64,000 nucleotides of DNA from Echinarachnius parma. Taxonomy: Eukaryota; Echinodermata; Echinoidea; Clypeasteroida; Echinarachniidae. Under the pieces are notes generated by a model. It saw only the letters and a list, made by a program, of their open reading frames with translations, searched no databases and had not been told where the DNA came from. Of this stretch, positions 34,574-45,540 are shown in pieces. The DNA is taken from NCBI GenBank assembly GCA_037951105.1, contig JBAMJV010003042.1:104501-168500 (forward strand), given 5' to 3'. Made by a program: the position numbers and the translations under genes. Within the stretch, counting starts at the first letter, position 1, and each line of letters opens with the position of its first letter.

Positions 34574-36012
34574 GGTATTGTAATCTACAGTAGATAGTAA
34601 GCAACTGTTTTAGAGGAGTAAAATATTTCTCTTCTCTCCAGATAAAATAAGCCTAAAGAGCCCTACAACCCTGAAAATCATAAAAAGAGACCCCCACTTT
34701 GCCCAAAATTCCATGTGAAAACAATTTTCAAAGGAAAAGTAGCAACAATAAAAAATAAATCAACATTTTATTTTCTCCCTGACTATTTATAAAGTTCTCC
34801 TTGCCATTTGTCACAATCTTCCCGAACTTCCTACTAGATACTTAACAACTGCACTGCAAAAGTGACAGCTCCTTTGTTTTTGCCAGGATGCTAAAGCACC
34901 TCAAGAGATCACTTACCTGATCAATGAACCCCCCTATCAGGTCAGCAAGCATGCTTAGCAGTCGCTGATTTATGCTACAACCCAAGTTGCACGCAAAAGT
35001 GTTTAGTGGCGCTTGATTTACATCCGCAATCGCAATCTACATTCGTGTCAAGATGTGCGCCTCAGTTGACGTCACGTTTTGAACAGGGTTGCACCGTTAG
35101 CCATCGCAACGGTTTGGTTGGGTAGATGTTTGTTTAAAAATTTATTTACTGAAGTGTGACATCACAGTAAGGCACTCCAGTCATTAAGCTTGATAGAATA
35201 TTGTCAGTGGGAGGGGTGCTTTGTAGAAGAACTGGAGTCGAGAAAGTTCTCTTGAAAGGTAATGATTAGGAGTTTCTAAATCTGAAATTAGCAATATGAT
35301 ATTTGTTATTCTTTTTGCACTTTGAAGGGAAAATAGAAATAGTTAATGCTATGCTAGTGTACTGGCTATTTTACAGACGTTGCATGCACGATATATGATA
35401 TATTGCATGATATATTTTGTATGCATTATATGCAAATGTACAAGGGCAATTTTTTTACTAGGCATTCCTGGGGCTCTTTTATTTATTTTTGTCTGAAAAT
35501 GTGTATAACTAACTAACACATTGGATGATACTGTTTGGTATTGAACAAAATGAGAATAAATATGCAAGGTTACCTGTGTTACTTTGTTACTTTGGGAGCA
35601 TTTTGGGCATTTGGAGGGATAAATTGCCCTCAGCCCCCATTCTAAATTCTAAAAAAGGGGAGTTGGTGGGACAAATGATTGCAACCTGTGAGATAAGGAG
35701 TGCATCATGGGGTGAAAAGGAGATAATGCAATGTGAGGAATAAATCAGTCTACAAGTAAATAGCTGGATCTACAGAACAGAATCTAATGGATGTCCAGAT
35801 AACCAGTAAATAAATTGCAGTTAAATTGCATTATTTGTGAGCCAAAAGAAGAGAAAAAATATAAGATGTTTAGAGAATTTTGAAGAGGTTTTTTGAAAGA
35901 GAAATATATTTGATTTTCTTATAGGGTGAATTCGTAAGGAAGCAAACATCACATGTAAGTTTCTGTGTATAATACTATGTAGTGCATGCATATGGTGGCT
36001 GTCCCATTTGAA
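34574..36012. other. Unique DNA, no gene seen
   Basis: About 1.4 kb with no defensible exon. At 35380-35425 there is a run of atatatgatatattgcatga-like palindromic sequence, and at 35595-35640 a G-rich 'ggaggga.aaattgccctcagccccc' motif. Confidence 0.4.
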
Positions 36013-36088
36013 CCCCTTCACTTTGAGATTCTGAAATCCCTGTAGACTTTGTACATAGCCCACATGATTCCTGTAAGCAACAAGTTAA
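36013..36088. mobile_element. TTAACCC hairpin MITE, subtype ii
   Basis: Reads aaccccttcactttgagatt, then 'ctgtagactttgtacatagccca', ending gcaacaagttaa. Same subtype as 15261-15348. Its terminal ttaa is the insertion site of the next element. Confidence 0.7.
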
Positions 36089-36555
36089 AGGGGTAGTACA
36101 GTTTTGGTAAGGCTGAACTTTAGTAACCAAACTTGGACAGTAACATTATAAACTAATAGTTATTACTCCACCATGCTCGAAAGGTATACAAAATTACAAA
36201 GGCATTGGTTTCTACCATTTTTCATACAAAATAATGCATGTGATGTTCTATTGAAATAATGATTTTAAGTAGATAGATCATAACTATTTTTAAAAATGCT
36301 TTTGGAAAATGTTGAAAAAGTGTAAGCATTTTTTTTATTTTTTGAAAAAATCATCTAATTATTTGGGCCCCAAATAATGATAAGATCAAATATATTTATT
36401 AATATTTCAGCCATTTCTGGACCGATTTTGACCAAATATAGTTTATTCTGCCATTTAAATTGCATGTTCTCTCAAATTCGACACTCAGTTTTTCATTATC
36501 TCACAAAAAAAATTGTGATGTGCAGCACCCTCTCTACCAAAACTAAACTACCCCT
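36089..36555 (+). mobile_element. TTAA MITE family 2, 467 bp
   Basis: TTAA flanks are at 36085-36088 and 36556-36559. The left end is aggggtagtacagttttggt; the right end is accaaaactaaactacccct. The segment 'gaactttagtaaccaaa' is shared with 46166-46998 and 61046-61177. No ORF. Confidence 0.85.
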
Positions 36556-36579
36556 TTAAGCATGGCTAGCTTGCTTTAT

Positions 36580-36671
36580 CAACCTCTTCAGGACTGGTCC
36601 CAAACATACTCAGGCTGGGGTCTATGGAGAAAGCATGTTATACCAAAATCAATCAGTCCTGAATGGGTTAA
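36580..36671. mobile_element. TTAACCC hairpin MITE, subtype i
   Basis: From caacctcttcaggactggtc to caatcagtcctgaatgggtt then aa, complementary in arrangement to 3553-3645 ('ggggtctatggagaa.gcatgtt'). Confidence 0.75.
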
Positions 36672-36908
36672 AGTGCTTTTACATGCAGAAAAAAAATGAT
36701 AGCATTATCCTAGTTTTAAAAATTGTGTTGGAACTTGCTGAATGCTCTCATTCTTCTTTTCTTGTTGTTGAAATACCTCTGTGAAAGTGGATCTAAATCT
36801 AATAAAAAATGGGGAAAAACAAGAAGATTTCCCTAGATTCAAGCTTATGCATGGATTGTAGGGGAGTCTTGTTGTGGAGCAGCATGCATCCATTTGAGTG
36901 AAGGAAGC
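36672..36908. other. Unique spacer
   Basis: No feature recognised. Confidence 0.3.
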
Positions 36909-37304
36909 TTAAAGGGATCTAGTAACTTTGTTGACATGTGCAAAAGGTGATGAATGGTTGATACAATGTATATTGTTGTTATCTCATATGTCCACAGGGT
37001 ATTGTGTGAAAATTTCAAGTCAAATGGACATTGCATGGCCAAGTAATGAGCGAAAATGCAAAGTGATATTGGGTGATATTCACTAACTCACTGCATTCAC
37101 TTTGTACAGGGATGAAAAACTCGCCCGGAGTTTTTCTTATCTGAATACTTTGATCGTACATATCTTTGTAACGAAAGGGAAATTTGAAAAACCGAAACCT
37201 GTCCCATGATTTTATTGTTAATACGAATACAACAAGGTATGAGGGAACCGCTAGAATTAAAATTTTATTTTGAGGATTTGGACAATGTTACTAAGTCCCT
37301 TTAA
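36909..37304 (+). mobile_element. TTAA MITE family 3, copy
   Basis: TTAA flanks are at 36909-36912 and 37301-37304. Ends agggatctagtaactttgtt and aatgttactaagtccct. It matches 15876-16242 and 52057-52430 through most of its length. No ORF. Confidence 0.9.
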
Positions 37305-37329
37305 TGCACAATACATTGAAAATCATCCT

Positions 37330-38200
37330 ACTTTCAAATTATGCATGCAATTTGTCACACGCTTCCATCTTTCATCTTCAGGGGGATCTAAATGCGGATC
37401 TTGAAAGTGGGTGTAAATTGTAGCAAAAAAGGGGGAAACAGGAATATTACCACAGTAACTAGTTTTAAATTACTCATGCCGTTTGGTTGCTGCCTGTTTG
37501 TTAATTTGTACGCAAAAATAAGGATAATAAGGAAAATGGAAGGTTATCTTAGTAATTAGTTTCAACATTCTACATTTACTTTGGTAGTTGCTTGATTATA
37601 AATTTAAAAAGGGGGAAAATAGAAGATTATCGTTCTATTTTCAAAATTATGCATGCATTTTGGTTGCTAACTGCTTGTCATCTATACAAAAAGGGGGACA
37701 TGAACTTATACAAATCATTTACACAGTTTAGTTGCTGCCTGCTTGTAAATTAAAACAGGGGGGAAAATGGAAGATTATCTTAGTAACTATTTAACAAAAT
37801 TATTCATGATTTTTGGTTCCTGCCTGCTCATAAATTATTATTATTTTTTTAAAGGGGGAAACTGGAAGATTTAGCCTAGTAACTAGTTTTAAAAATATTC
37901 ATGAATTTTGGTTGCTCCCTGCTAGAAATTAATTTTAAAAAGGGGGAAAATGGAAGATTTTCATAATAACTACATGTAGTTGTAAAAACTATTCATGTTG
38001 TTTGGTTGCTGCCTGCCTATAAATTAAAATATAGGGAAAATGGAAGATTCTCGTTCTAATTTCAAAATGATCCATGCATTTTGGTTGCTACCTGCTTGTA
38101 ATTTATACAACAAAAGAAGGAAAGTGGAAAATTATCTTAGTAACTAGTTTTTAAAAATTATTTATGAATGCATTTTGGTTGCTGCCTCCTTGCATTGTTG
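37330..38200. repeat. Tandem array, ~90-100 bp unit, about nine units
   Basis: The motif 'ttttggttgctgcctgcttgt' recurs about every 85-100 bp (near 37481, 37575, 37660, 37725, 37813, 37905, 38000, 38080, 38177). It is followed by 'aaattaaaa.gggggaaaatggaagattatcttagtaactagtttt' in diverged form. Confidence 0.85.
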
Positions 38201-38294
38201 AAATCCCAGGTAGTGTTACCCACACTGCGAGGAGCACATATTAATTGAAAACTGATCACATGTCAAGATCACGTAGCAATCTGGGGAGTTGAAC

Positions 38295-38650
38295 ATGAAT
38301 CTAAAATGAGTCCGATGGTGGCGGAAAAAAGAGGGACGAAATACAATATTCGCAAGGGAAGGAGAACTGTTATTTGATAGCTACTTATTTTATAAGTTTT
38401 TTTGTACATTAAATGAAAATTTTTCTTCTCAATATATTTGCCCATGAATGTGAAATGAGTCGGATGGTGTCGAAAAAAGACGGATGGAGAAAATGTTCAC
38501 AAGGGATAGAGATTAGAGAATCGTTATTTGTATAAATTGTATTGTTCTTTTTGTTTCTATCAACCTAAAGAGAGCAAGATGTACAAGAAATAATAGATTC
38601 ACACAAGGGATCAAGAATTTGTTTTTGATAGCTCATCATTTTAAAATTGT
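38295..38650. repeat. Degenerate tandem array, ~130-bp unit
   Basis: Two clear units and one faint unit share 'aaatgagtc.gatggtg.cg.aaaaaag.ggga', 'ttc.caaggga' and 'ttgatagct'. Confidence 0.65.
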
Positions 38651-38869
38651 TCCTCTCAAAGGGTTTGAGGGATGATAATGACTGAATACATTTATTATTG
38701 ATCACACACCATGGATGTCTCCATACCTAACACACTATATATCATCATCAAGATAATCTTCACCAATTCACTACAAGAATCTGTTGTACCATATAGTCAC
38801 CCTATGGGTAATGCAAAATCTTGAAGGCAATGGGTTTAGATTTCACAGTTTAAAGCTTCAGGTGTCCTT
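38651..38869. other. Unique DNA with possible TTAACCC-hairpin scrap
   Basis: 'gaaggcaatgggttta' near 38822 resembles one end of the TTAACCC hairpin family. Nothing else recognised. Confidence 0.3.
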
Positions 38870-39190
38870 GTTTTGACACTTAGTCGAAAGTTACGTTTCT
38901 ATAACCTGCACTTAAGCTGCAGATTAGGTTTACAGAGAAAGACTCATCAATTACGATGATGTTGGCTGAAACTGATCGGTCATAAGTGAGACCTTTACTT
39001 CCAGAACATATCAGGTTGTCAACATTATATCAAGGTTTTCTAGTTCATGAGCACCAAGAAACAAGAGTCATGGCATATTTTGTTATGTAGTCCAAAACAT
39101 TTCTTTAACCTGCACTTTAGCTGCAGCTAAAGTTTACAACGAAAGCCGCTACTATGACAATGTTCTACCGACACTGATTGATCATGTTTC
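38870..39190. repeat. Diverged tandem duplication, ~200-bp period
   Basis: 'cctgcactt.agctgcag' followed by 'gtttaca..gaaag' and 'gactgatc.gtcat'-like sequence occurs twice, near 38908 and 39108. Confidence 0.65.
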
Positions 39191-39847
39191 CCAAGGTGCA
39201 AAGTATGATGTGTGATTCCTTCCTCGCACGTCCACCATCCGATAATTTGATCATTGGTTCATCATCACCAAGACCTCTATTTCCTTGATATTTCACCTGG
39301 GATTTCTAGTAAAAGACAGGTGAGGAGGAGAAGAAATATGAGAACTTTTCATGTTTATGTGTAGTATTATAGGTGTCCTTTCCATGGAGTAATAGCCTTA
39401 GGTCATACCTTCCTGTGAGCAGCAAAGAGACTGTACATGTAGTAATTTAAGTATATTTACAGGGTTTTGTGTCGTTCCGTTGCTCAATTAGTACTTGGGA
39501 GATGGAAATAATGTGATCGTGACCAAAACTTCCATTTTCTTGATTATTCAGGTGGGATTTCTAGAAAAAGAAAGGTGAGGAAGAGGAATAGGAGAACTGT
39601 TCATGTTTATGTGTAGGATTCTTCCTCATGGACGCACGTAGGGCACGTATTTCTCCAAGCAGCAAAGAGACTCAAGTTTTATAAGGAGGTTATGTGTTTA
39701 ATGCCCTTCTGGTGCTTAATCAGAGCTGATGAAAAGATTTGATCATCGATGGCCAGGACATCTATTGTCTTGATTATTCTGATGGGAGTTTGATAAAAAA
39801 GATAAGTGAGGAAAAGGAGAAGATATACGTGTAGCCGTAGTATTCTT

Positions 39848-40421
39848 CCTCCACACTAACTTTTTTCTCTACTAGCCCATTCGGCAGCGAAAAAATTAGT
39901 ATTTTTATTTCGGGGGCTCCTTTTCGGGGGCTACTTTTCCAACTTTCGGGGGCTACTTTTATCATCTGGGGGGCTACAAATTTCCGGGCTCTTTTTCGAA
40001 TTTCAGGGGCTACTATTAAGCTCTAATGCTGTAAGTGATCATCTTATAAGCATCTGATCACGATCCAAACAGAAAATCCAACAAAAATCCCCAAAATCCA
40101 ATTTTTTCGGGGGCTACTTTTTTTGGGGGGGGCTCTTTTGGGCATTTCGGGGGCGAATATGCCCGCCGCCCCCGTGTATTTTTTTCGCTGCCATTCGGGC
40201 AAGTAAAAACATAAATGTTCTAATTTCGATTGCCCAGACTGATAACTTACTTGCCCATTTACTTCTAGATGAGAATATGGAATTACACTACTCTCACAGT
40301 TGAAGAGAAATTTAAGTTGCCCAATCGGGCAAGTAAACTAGGCCTTTTATGAAATTTTACTTGCCTGACATAAAATTTCACTTGCCCCGGGCAAGTGGGA
40401 AAGTGTTTGTGTCGAGCCCTA
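39848..40421 (-). mobile_element. 'cttgcccga' element, copy 2, split by a hAT-like insertion
   Basis: Reverse-complement relative of 14828-15086: left boundary cctccacactaac, right boundary gtgtcgagccctag. The interior has gggcaagtaaa, ttgcccaatcgggcaagta and cttgccccgggcaag. It carries the 306-bp insertion at 39885-40190; with that removed, the sequence 'agcccattcgggcaagtaaa' matches copy 1. Confidence 0.8.
39885..40190. mobile_element. 306-bp hAT-like element with 8-bp TSD
   Basis: The ends are cagcgaaaaaa and tttttttcgctg, flanked by an exact 8-bp duplication, CCATTCGG (39877-39884 and 40191-40198). The interior repeats tttcgggggctactttt several times in both halves. An 8-bp TSD and a CAG start are hallmarks of hAT elements; the short length and absence of an ORF make it non-autonomous. 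Confidence 0.9.
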
Positions 40422-40740
40422 GTGACTTCCTGTCACACAAGGGGCTTTAGTTTAATCACTTTCATCTAGTTTTAATGGTATTCTTGTGCTCAATCAGGGC
40501 TTAGATTAAGACAGGGAGAGTTGCCTATAGATATGTTTAATAGTTTGGTACAGTAATATTGTCTTTTTAAAAGACCGGCATACTAATTACAGGCAAAATT
40601 TGAATTAGTAGACCTATATCAAATCTTCATTTTAGTAGCAGGAAGACTTTAGTTAGTCTGTTATAGATTCCTGGTCATTATTGCACTCAATTAGAGCTCA
40701 GATGGAGAAAAGTATAGTCAGGGCGTTTGTTGGATTAATG

Positions 40741-41246
40741 CAGTAAACATTTGAATGGCCAGTAACATTCTAAGGAGGCCTTCCTTGTTGGGTTTTGAGA
40801 TTGGTGACATTCAGAATATTGGGCGTGATGTGGGATGGCGTTTCACACGCATCTCATGCTAAGGTGTTGGATCTGGGCCAGTATATTTGATGCAGGATAT
40901 CGTAGCAATGCAGCAAGTGGTGACAGAGCTTGGAGGTAATGGTAATTGTAGCTGGGGGAAAACTTACAGTTCTTGTTGATATTATGACTAAGACTGTCTC
41001 CCTCGTGGGTAACATGAGTCACAATACCTGTGTCTGGGTTGATCATGTGCTATGCTTACAAAATTCAATGAATTTATCAATTTAAAGAGATTTTGAGTAT
41101 AATCGTAGCTTTATAATCTTGGCCGGTCAATTGGCAATTGGAAAATGTATTCAACCTTTTATGTATCTCAGTTGAAAAGTTGTGAGTTCGTGTGTAAGGA
41201 TTTATACATTTATGTACCTCTTGTCCCCATAATTAAAAAAAATCTA
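40741..41246. other. Unique DNA
   Basis: No gene or repeat recognised. Confidence 0.4.
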
Positions 41247-41470
41247 TCAGGCTTGTTGTCAGACTATGAAGACTTGTTGCGATACTTTGCAAGTTGAAAC
41301 AGTATAACACAGATCTTGTCTCCTGCGCAGATGAATCATGTTTAAGGAGTGCGTTGAGGTTGAATTTGTAATAATTCTTCAGGCTTGTTGTCAGACTATC
41401 AATACTTGTTGGGATACTTTGAATTTGAAGCAGTATCACAAGGATCTTGTCTCCTATGCAGATGCAACTG
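41247..41470. repeat. Tandem duplication, 132-bp period
   Basis: 'tcaggcttgttgtcagacta' begins both copies (41247 and 41379). They share 'acttgttg.gatactttg' and 'gatcttgtctcct.cgcagatg' further on. Confidence 0.8.
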
Positions 41471-42083
41471 GAGTGCGCTTGTTTGAAGATGCATGTGTGC
41501 GTAACACGCATGTCATCTCAAATATTTCGACCTTGGGCAAGCACAAATTGTACACATATGCCATCCATTGGAGTATCGTTTGGGGGATGGGGTTTGGGAG
41601 GGGGTCGGGTGGGTGTGACTGTAGGTGTACAAGCACACTAACCCCCTTCTTGTATATACTTTGCTAGTGATATACTCTGTGCATAGCACACATACTTCAA
41701 CCTTGGAAAGTTTAAAGGTAATGTGGAGTATTTGCAGAAGAATATCATTGAGACTGATGATCTGAAACTGTTTGATTTTTGCAGAACAGCAGTTCAAGAT
41801 CTTTTTTAAAGTCAACAAATCTCCTAGTGAACAAGCAACAATGCATACAGTCACAGTTATCTTAATTTTTTAGAACAGTTAAACATTATTTAAAATGACA
41901 AAATAGTGAACAAGCGCGATGCACACAGTCACTTTTATCTTATAAAATTCTAACATGAATATTTGCGGCACCATTCGGTTAGATTGAACCAAGGAGGTTG
42001 GTTACCTTTAAGTTTTACGCACATGTCATCTCAACTATGTCTGATGACTGATCACTAGTACAGACCCAGTTTCATTCCTGGCT
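41471..42083. other. Unique DNA
   Basis: No coding exon accepted. The two overlapping ~110-codon frames on opposite strands around 41338-41854 show no protein features. Confidence 0.4.
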
Positions 42084-42670
42084 ATGAAAGGATGTGTGTG
42101 TCTTCTAGAACATGGGGTCATGGTCAAGGCTAGCTGTGGCACTGTTATAGGTAGTAGGTTCATGTTTAAAGGTACTCTTGATTTCTTGATTTCTGGTAAA
42201 TAGATGACAACTTAATCAGATGAAACACAAATCATTTTGTTACCAAATATTTTAGGAAATTATCTGCTACACACATTTGCAAGAATATGTGTAAATGCCA
42301 AGAAATCTTCAAACGATAATCATCAAGTTATTCTGAAAAGACTAGTCCCACATAGGCTTATCCATGTTGCTGGTTGTTATATTGCATGAAAGGATGTGCA
42401 TGTCTTCTAGAACATGGGGTCATGGTCAAGGCTAGCTGTACCAATGCTTTTTAAAGATACTCTTGCAAATAGATGAAATCTTGACCAGATGAAACACAAA
42501 TCATTTTTAACCCAATATTCAAAATGGTATATTCTGAATGAAATCTGCTACACAATTTGCAAGGAAATATGTAAATTCCAAGTAATATTCAAACGATAAT
42601 CGTCAAGTAATTCTAAAAAGACTAGTCCCACATAGTCTTATCCATAATGCTGGTTGTTGTATTGCACTTG
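42084..42670. repeat. Tandem duplication, 302-bp period
   Basis: atgaaaggatgtg(t/c)(g/a)tgtc begins both copies (42084 and 42386). Shared blocks include 'ttctagaacatggggtcatg', 'cagatgaaacacaaatcatt', 'aaacgataatc.tcaagt' and 'agactagtcccacatag'. Confidence 0.9.
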
Positions 42671-43593
42671 TTCTTTGGCAATTTGTGAACGATTTTGTTT
42701 AGATTTTAATACATTTGAACAAGGAAGTCAACAAATTTGGCCTAGTCAAAACGTGTCATATTTATGTTTTGTAATTTGCCCTGACGAAGATCCTGCTAGG
42801 ATTGAAAGCTAGGCTTTAAATGACTTTCATATTTACATTTCCTCAGCAATGTGATATGAGTTTTCACCATGATAGTAGAGAAAATTGTCACAACTCACCT
42901 CCATATACCCATATTATTTTATTTTTTTAATTTCTAAAATACTTCAGAATCTCATTATATTATGAGTGCTTACCTTTTTGCCTTTTTCAACTTGACAAAT
43001 AAAAGCTTCTTAGGAAAATGAGTACAAGTTTCAAGATTTGTGTGGGTTTATTTTTACCGTTTTTAAATAGATGAAATAAAGAGGCCCTCAGGCAACACTA
43101 TATTTTTGAACAAGGTTCTTATCCAGAAACTGACCATCCTACATCACAAATGTCAATTGACCCTTTAAGATGTATTAGGGAATATGGCATGCTCATTTTA
43201 AAGGTCAGTATTGTTATTCAAGTTTTTCGAGTGAAAGTAAGTGCCAAAGCCAGATTACAAAATATCAAAGTGGTTTTTTAAGTACCTAAATCATACTACA
43301 ATTGAATACTTTGCGTCACATCAAAAGGGGAACAAATGTGGGAAGGTTATTATGTTAGTAAGAGATGATGGCATTTCTGTTATAATAAGGAATAAATAGG
43401 TAACATTCATTATGCATAAATGTATGTAGGATTACATTTTTAATTCTTAAAGTGAATGGCGGGCACTCTCAGAAGAATTTAATTACATCATGAGTTAGAC
43501 TCAAAAGTTAAAAAAATATTATTACTGCTATGCAAATGTACTTGGACATCAGAACATGGTCAAATAAACAAATCTCTTTAATTGTATACCAGA
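42671..43593. other. Unique AT-rich DNA
   Basis: No gene seen. 42776-42813 holds a gccctgacgaagatcctgct motif that recurs on the minus strand at about 1680-1713. Confidence 0.4.
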
Positions 43594-44684
43594 TGAGACC
43601 GGCTCCCAGAGAATGGGTGTAAAGTCGGGATGGGTCTTTAGTACTTAGAGCCTCAAAATCATAAAATATTGTCTTTGGCTGAAATTTTTAACTTTATGGG
43701 ATTTGATACTTACATGTTTCATCTACATTCTCTGAAAATTTCAGGTCCTTAATCGAATTTTTTATGCCGTAAATAATGATTTTTCTAAGCAACCTTCATT
43801 TCGGTTTCGACCAAAAACTCAGTAAATCCGCGCTGGCTGATCATGATCGATTGTGAAACGAACGCGCCAGCTATGTGTGTGTGATTCGACCGTACCGCCG
43901 CGGCGAGCTGCAAGAAGCAGCACTGTAGCTGTACAGTGATTGGTCAGACTAACCTGAATAGAGTTGTATTGTCCGTGTGTTGTACATTTCCGGGAAGCGT
44001 TCGCGGCATTTAACTTACTGTATAGTAAACGAGTAGTTGGTTTGTTTATAATTCTATGGGTACGTACCGCATTGAATCGCGCTGGGCACGCCACAAGTGT
44101 GCAGTGTGCGTGTGCAGCGTACCATATCATACGGTATCAAACTGCGCTTTTCTTTTGTCTACCGGTGGTACAGCGGCGGTATGGTGAATATGATGCGGTG
44201 GTTTATGGCGGTACGTACATACACAATACACCGCGGTTGTAATACATGCACATCAAAGGGCAGCACATGGGCTAGTTTGTCGATCAACTGAGACTTAGGG
44301 CTGAGGCTTTGTACAATTACGTAATACCGGCGAAAGCGTTGCTGATTGGCCGATCAATAACAGTATAACTGCGCATGCATTATTTCGTTTGCTGATCGAT
44401 TACGAAAAGCGGAAAGGTGAAACCGAACCATTCAACTTCTCGCTCGGTGTGTGAGAATGCTTTTTCTGAATGGATGCAAAACTTTAGAAGCGATTTTCTC
44501 CGTTGTTTGACAAATCACGGGGCTCTGGTCCATGTTATTAATTTGCATTTTTCTAGCCTTCAAGAAACTCATACTTATCAAGTTGTATATCATTTTAAAG
44601 CTGAAATCCTAGAGAATTCAAAACACTAACAATCTCAATTTTGATATTCCCGATGAATTACCCAAAGTGACAGAGCCGGTCACA
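43594..44684. mobile_element. Putative ~1.1 kb CpG-rich DNA element
   Basis: Possible ends tgagaccggctc and gagccggtcaca are inverted with one mismatch. The interior (about 43810-44430) is rich in CG dinucleotides compared with the surrounding AT-rich DNA. No transposase-like ORF was recognised and no target duplication is clear, so the boundaries are tentative. Confidence 0.4.
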
Positions 44685-44754
44685 GATGTGGGGAGAGTAT
44701 TAAATGTAAGTATAATCCGGGTTCACGGTACATATTGATACAGACAAATATTGG

Positions 44755-44845
44755 AAAGTCGCAAATATGTTTCATGAAACCAGGAAATTAAGTCACAAAT
44801 ATGTTTCATTTTAAAACCAGGAAATTAAGCCACAAATATGGACTC
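44755..44845. repeat. Short tandem repeat, three units of ~35-42 bp
   Basis: Units of 'aagt(c/g)(a/g)caaatatgtttcat' plus 'aaaaccaggaaatt' are repeated, the last one diverging after cacaaatatg. Confidence 0.85.
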
Positions 44846-44894
44846 TATGAATGTAAAATGCAAGAAAAACTAATAATGAAGATCTATTATTTTA

Positions 44895-45225
44895 TAATAA
44901 TAATAATAACGCACTTATATAGCGCCTAATGCAGAACAGCTTCTAAGCGCTTATTATTACCCCTGGTCATATGGTACAGTTCAGACCCGTACAATTATCT
45001 TGTACACATTCTCAACTCCCCGGGGAGCATACTAGCAGCGGGCAACCCTATAGGTGCACCATGCTAATTTTCACCAGACCAGGTACCCATTTATACTGGG
45101 TAGAGAGCAGCAATGTGGATAAAATGCCTTGCTGAAGGACAAAGGCAGTGGGCAGGGTTCGAACCCGGGGTCTCACGATCAGAAAGCACACCACTTCCAC
45201 ATCTTGTAAGAACCCTTTGATGAGC
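44895..45225 (-). mobile_element. tRNA-derived SINE, near full length
   Basis: Read on the minus strand, the 5' part has a tRNA-like promoter region with a B box, gggttcgaaccc (45156-45167), and a degenerate A box near 45185-45210. A conserved-looking body follows ('ttgtccttcagcaaggcatt', 'ataaatgggtacctggt', 'gctccccggggag'). The 3' tail is 'gcgctatataagtgcg' plus (tta)n. 5'-truncated relatives are at 23068-23232 and 57655-57800. SINEs use a LINE partner for mobility; none is seen here. Confidence 0.85.
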
Positions 45226-45540
45226 ACTGTTGTACTCTAGGTAATATTGATAGTACTTAATATTAGTTAACTAACAAGGAAGTAGGGGAATGCTAAGCCT
45301 AAGCGTACAAGACAAGAGAATTGTTCAAAGGACCAATGTTCATGGTGTTTATTCAGACAATTAATATTGGCCATAATTTAGAATATTTAATACAGCTCAT
45401 CGAAATGAAATTGAAACTACTGGTATTAAAAATGGACTTTGAATTGTTTTGATACAAAGTTATTATTTATATAAACAGTAAATGTGGTCTGAAGGTTTAG
45501 ATGGTAATAACACATGTATAATTACTTTTACAGATAGTAG
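45226..45540. other. AT-rich spacer
   Basis: No feature recognised between the SINE and the foldback. Confidence 0.3.

Larger units (their letters stand above)
39200..40740. repeat. Degenerate tandem array, ~230-bp unit, with nested transposons
   Basis: Units share 'cttgattattcaggtgggatttctagaaaaag', 'gtgaggaagaggagaa', 'catgtttatgtgtag' and 'gctcaatcagagct.agat.aaag' in diverged form, near 39280, 39535 and 39770, with partial units to about 40710. A third-unit boundary is interrupted by the element at 39848-40421. Confidence 0.7.

Noticed and set aside
37330-38200. CRISPR-like repeated spacing
   Set aside because: Units are 85-100 bp, diverged and contiguous without unique spacers; this is eukaryotic tandem repeat DNA.
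42741-42813. Complete hammerhead ribozyme
   Set aside because: The ctga.ga...gaaa order is present and gcctag/ctaggc could pair, but there is an extra base before stem II and no stem I pairing next to the core, so a working ribozyme is not supported.
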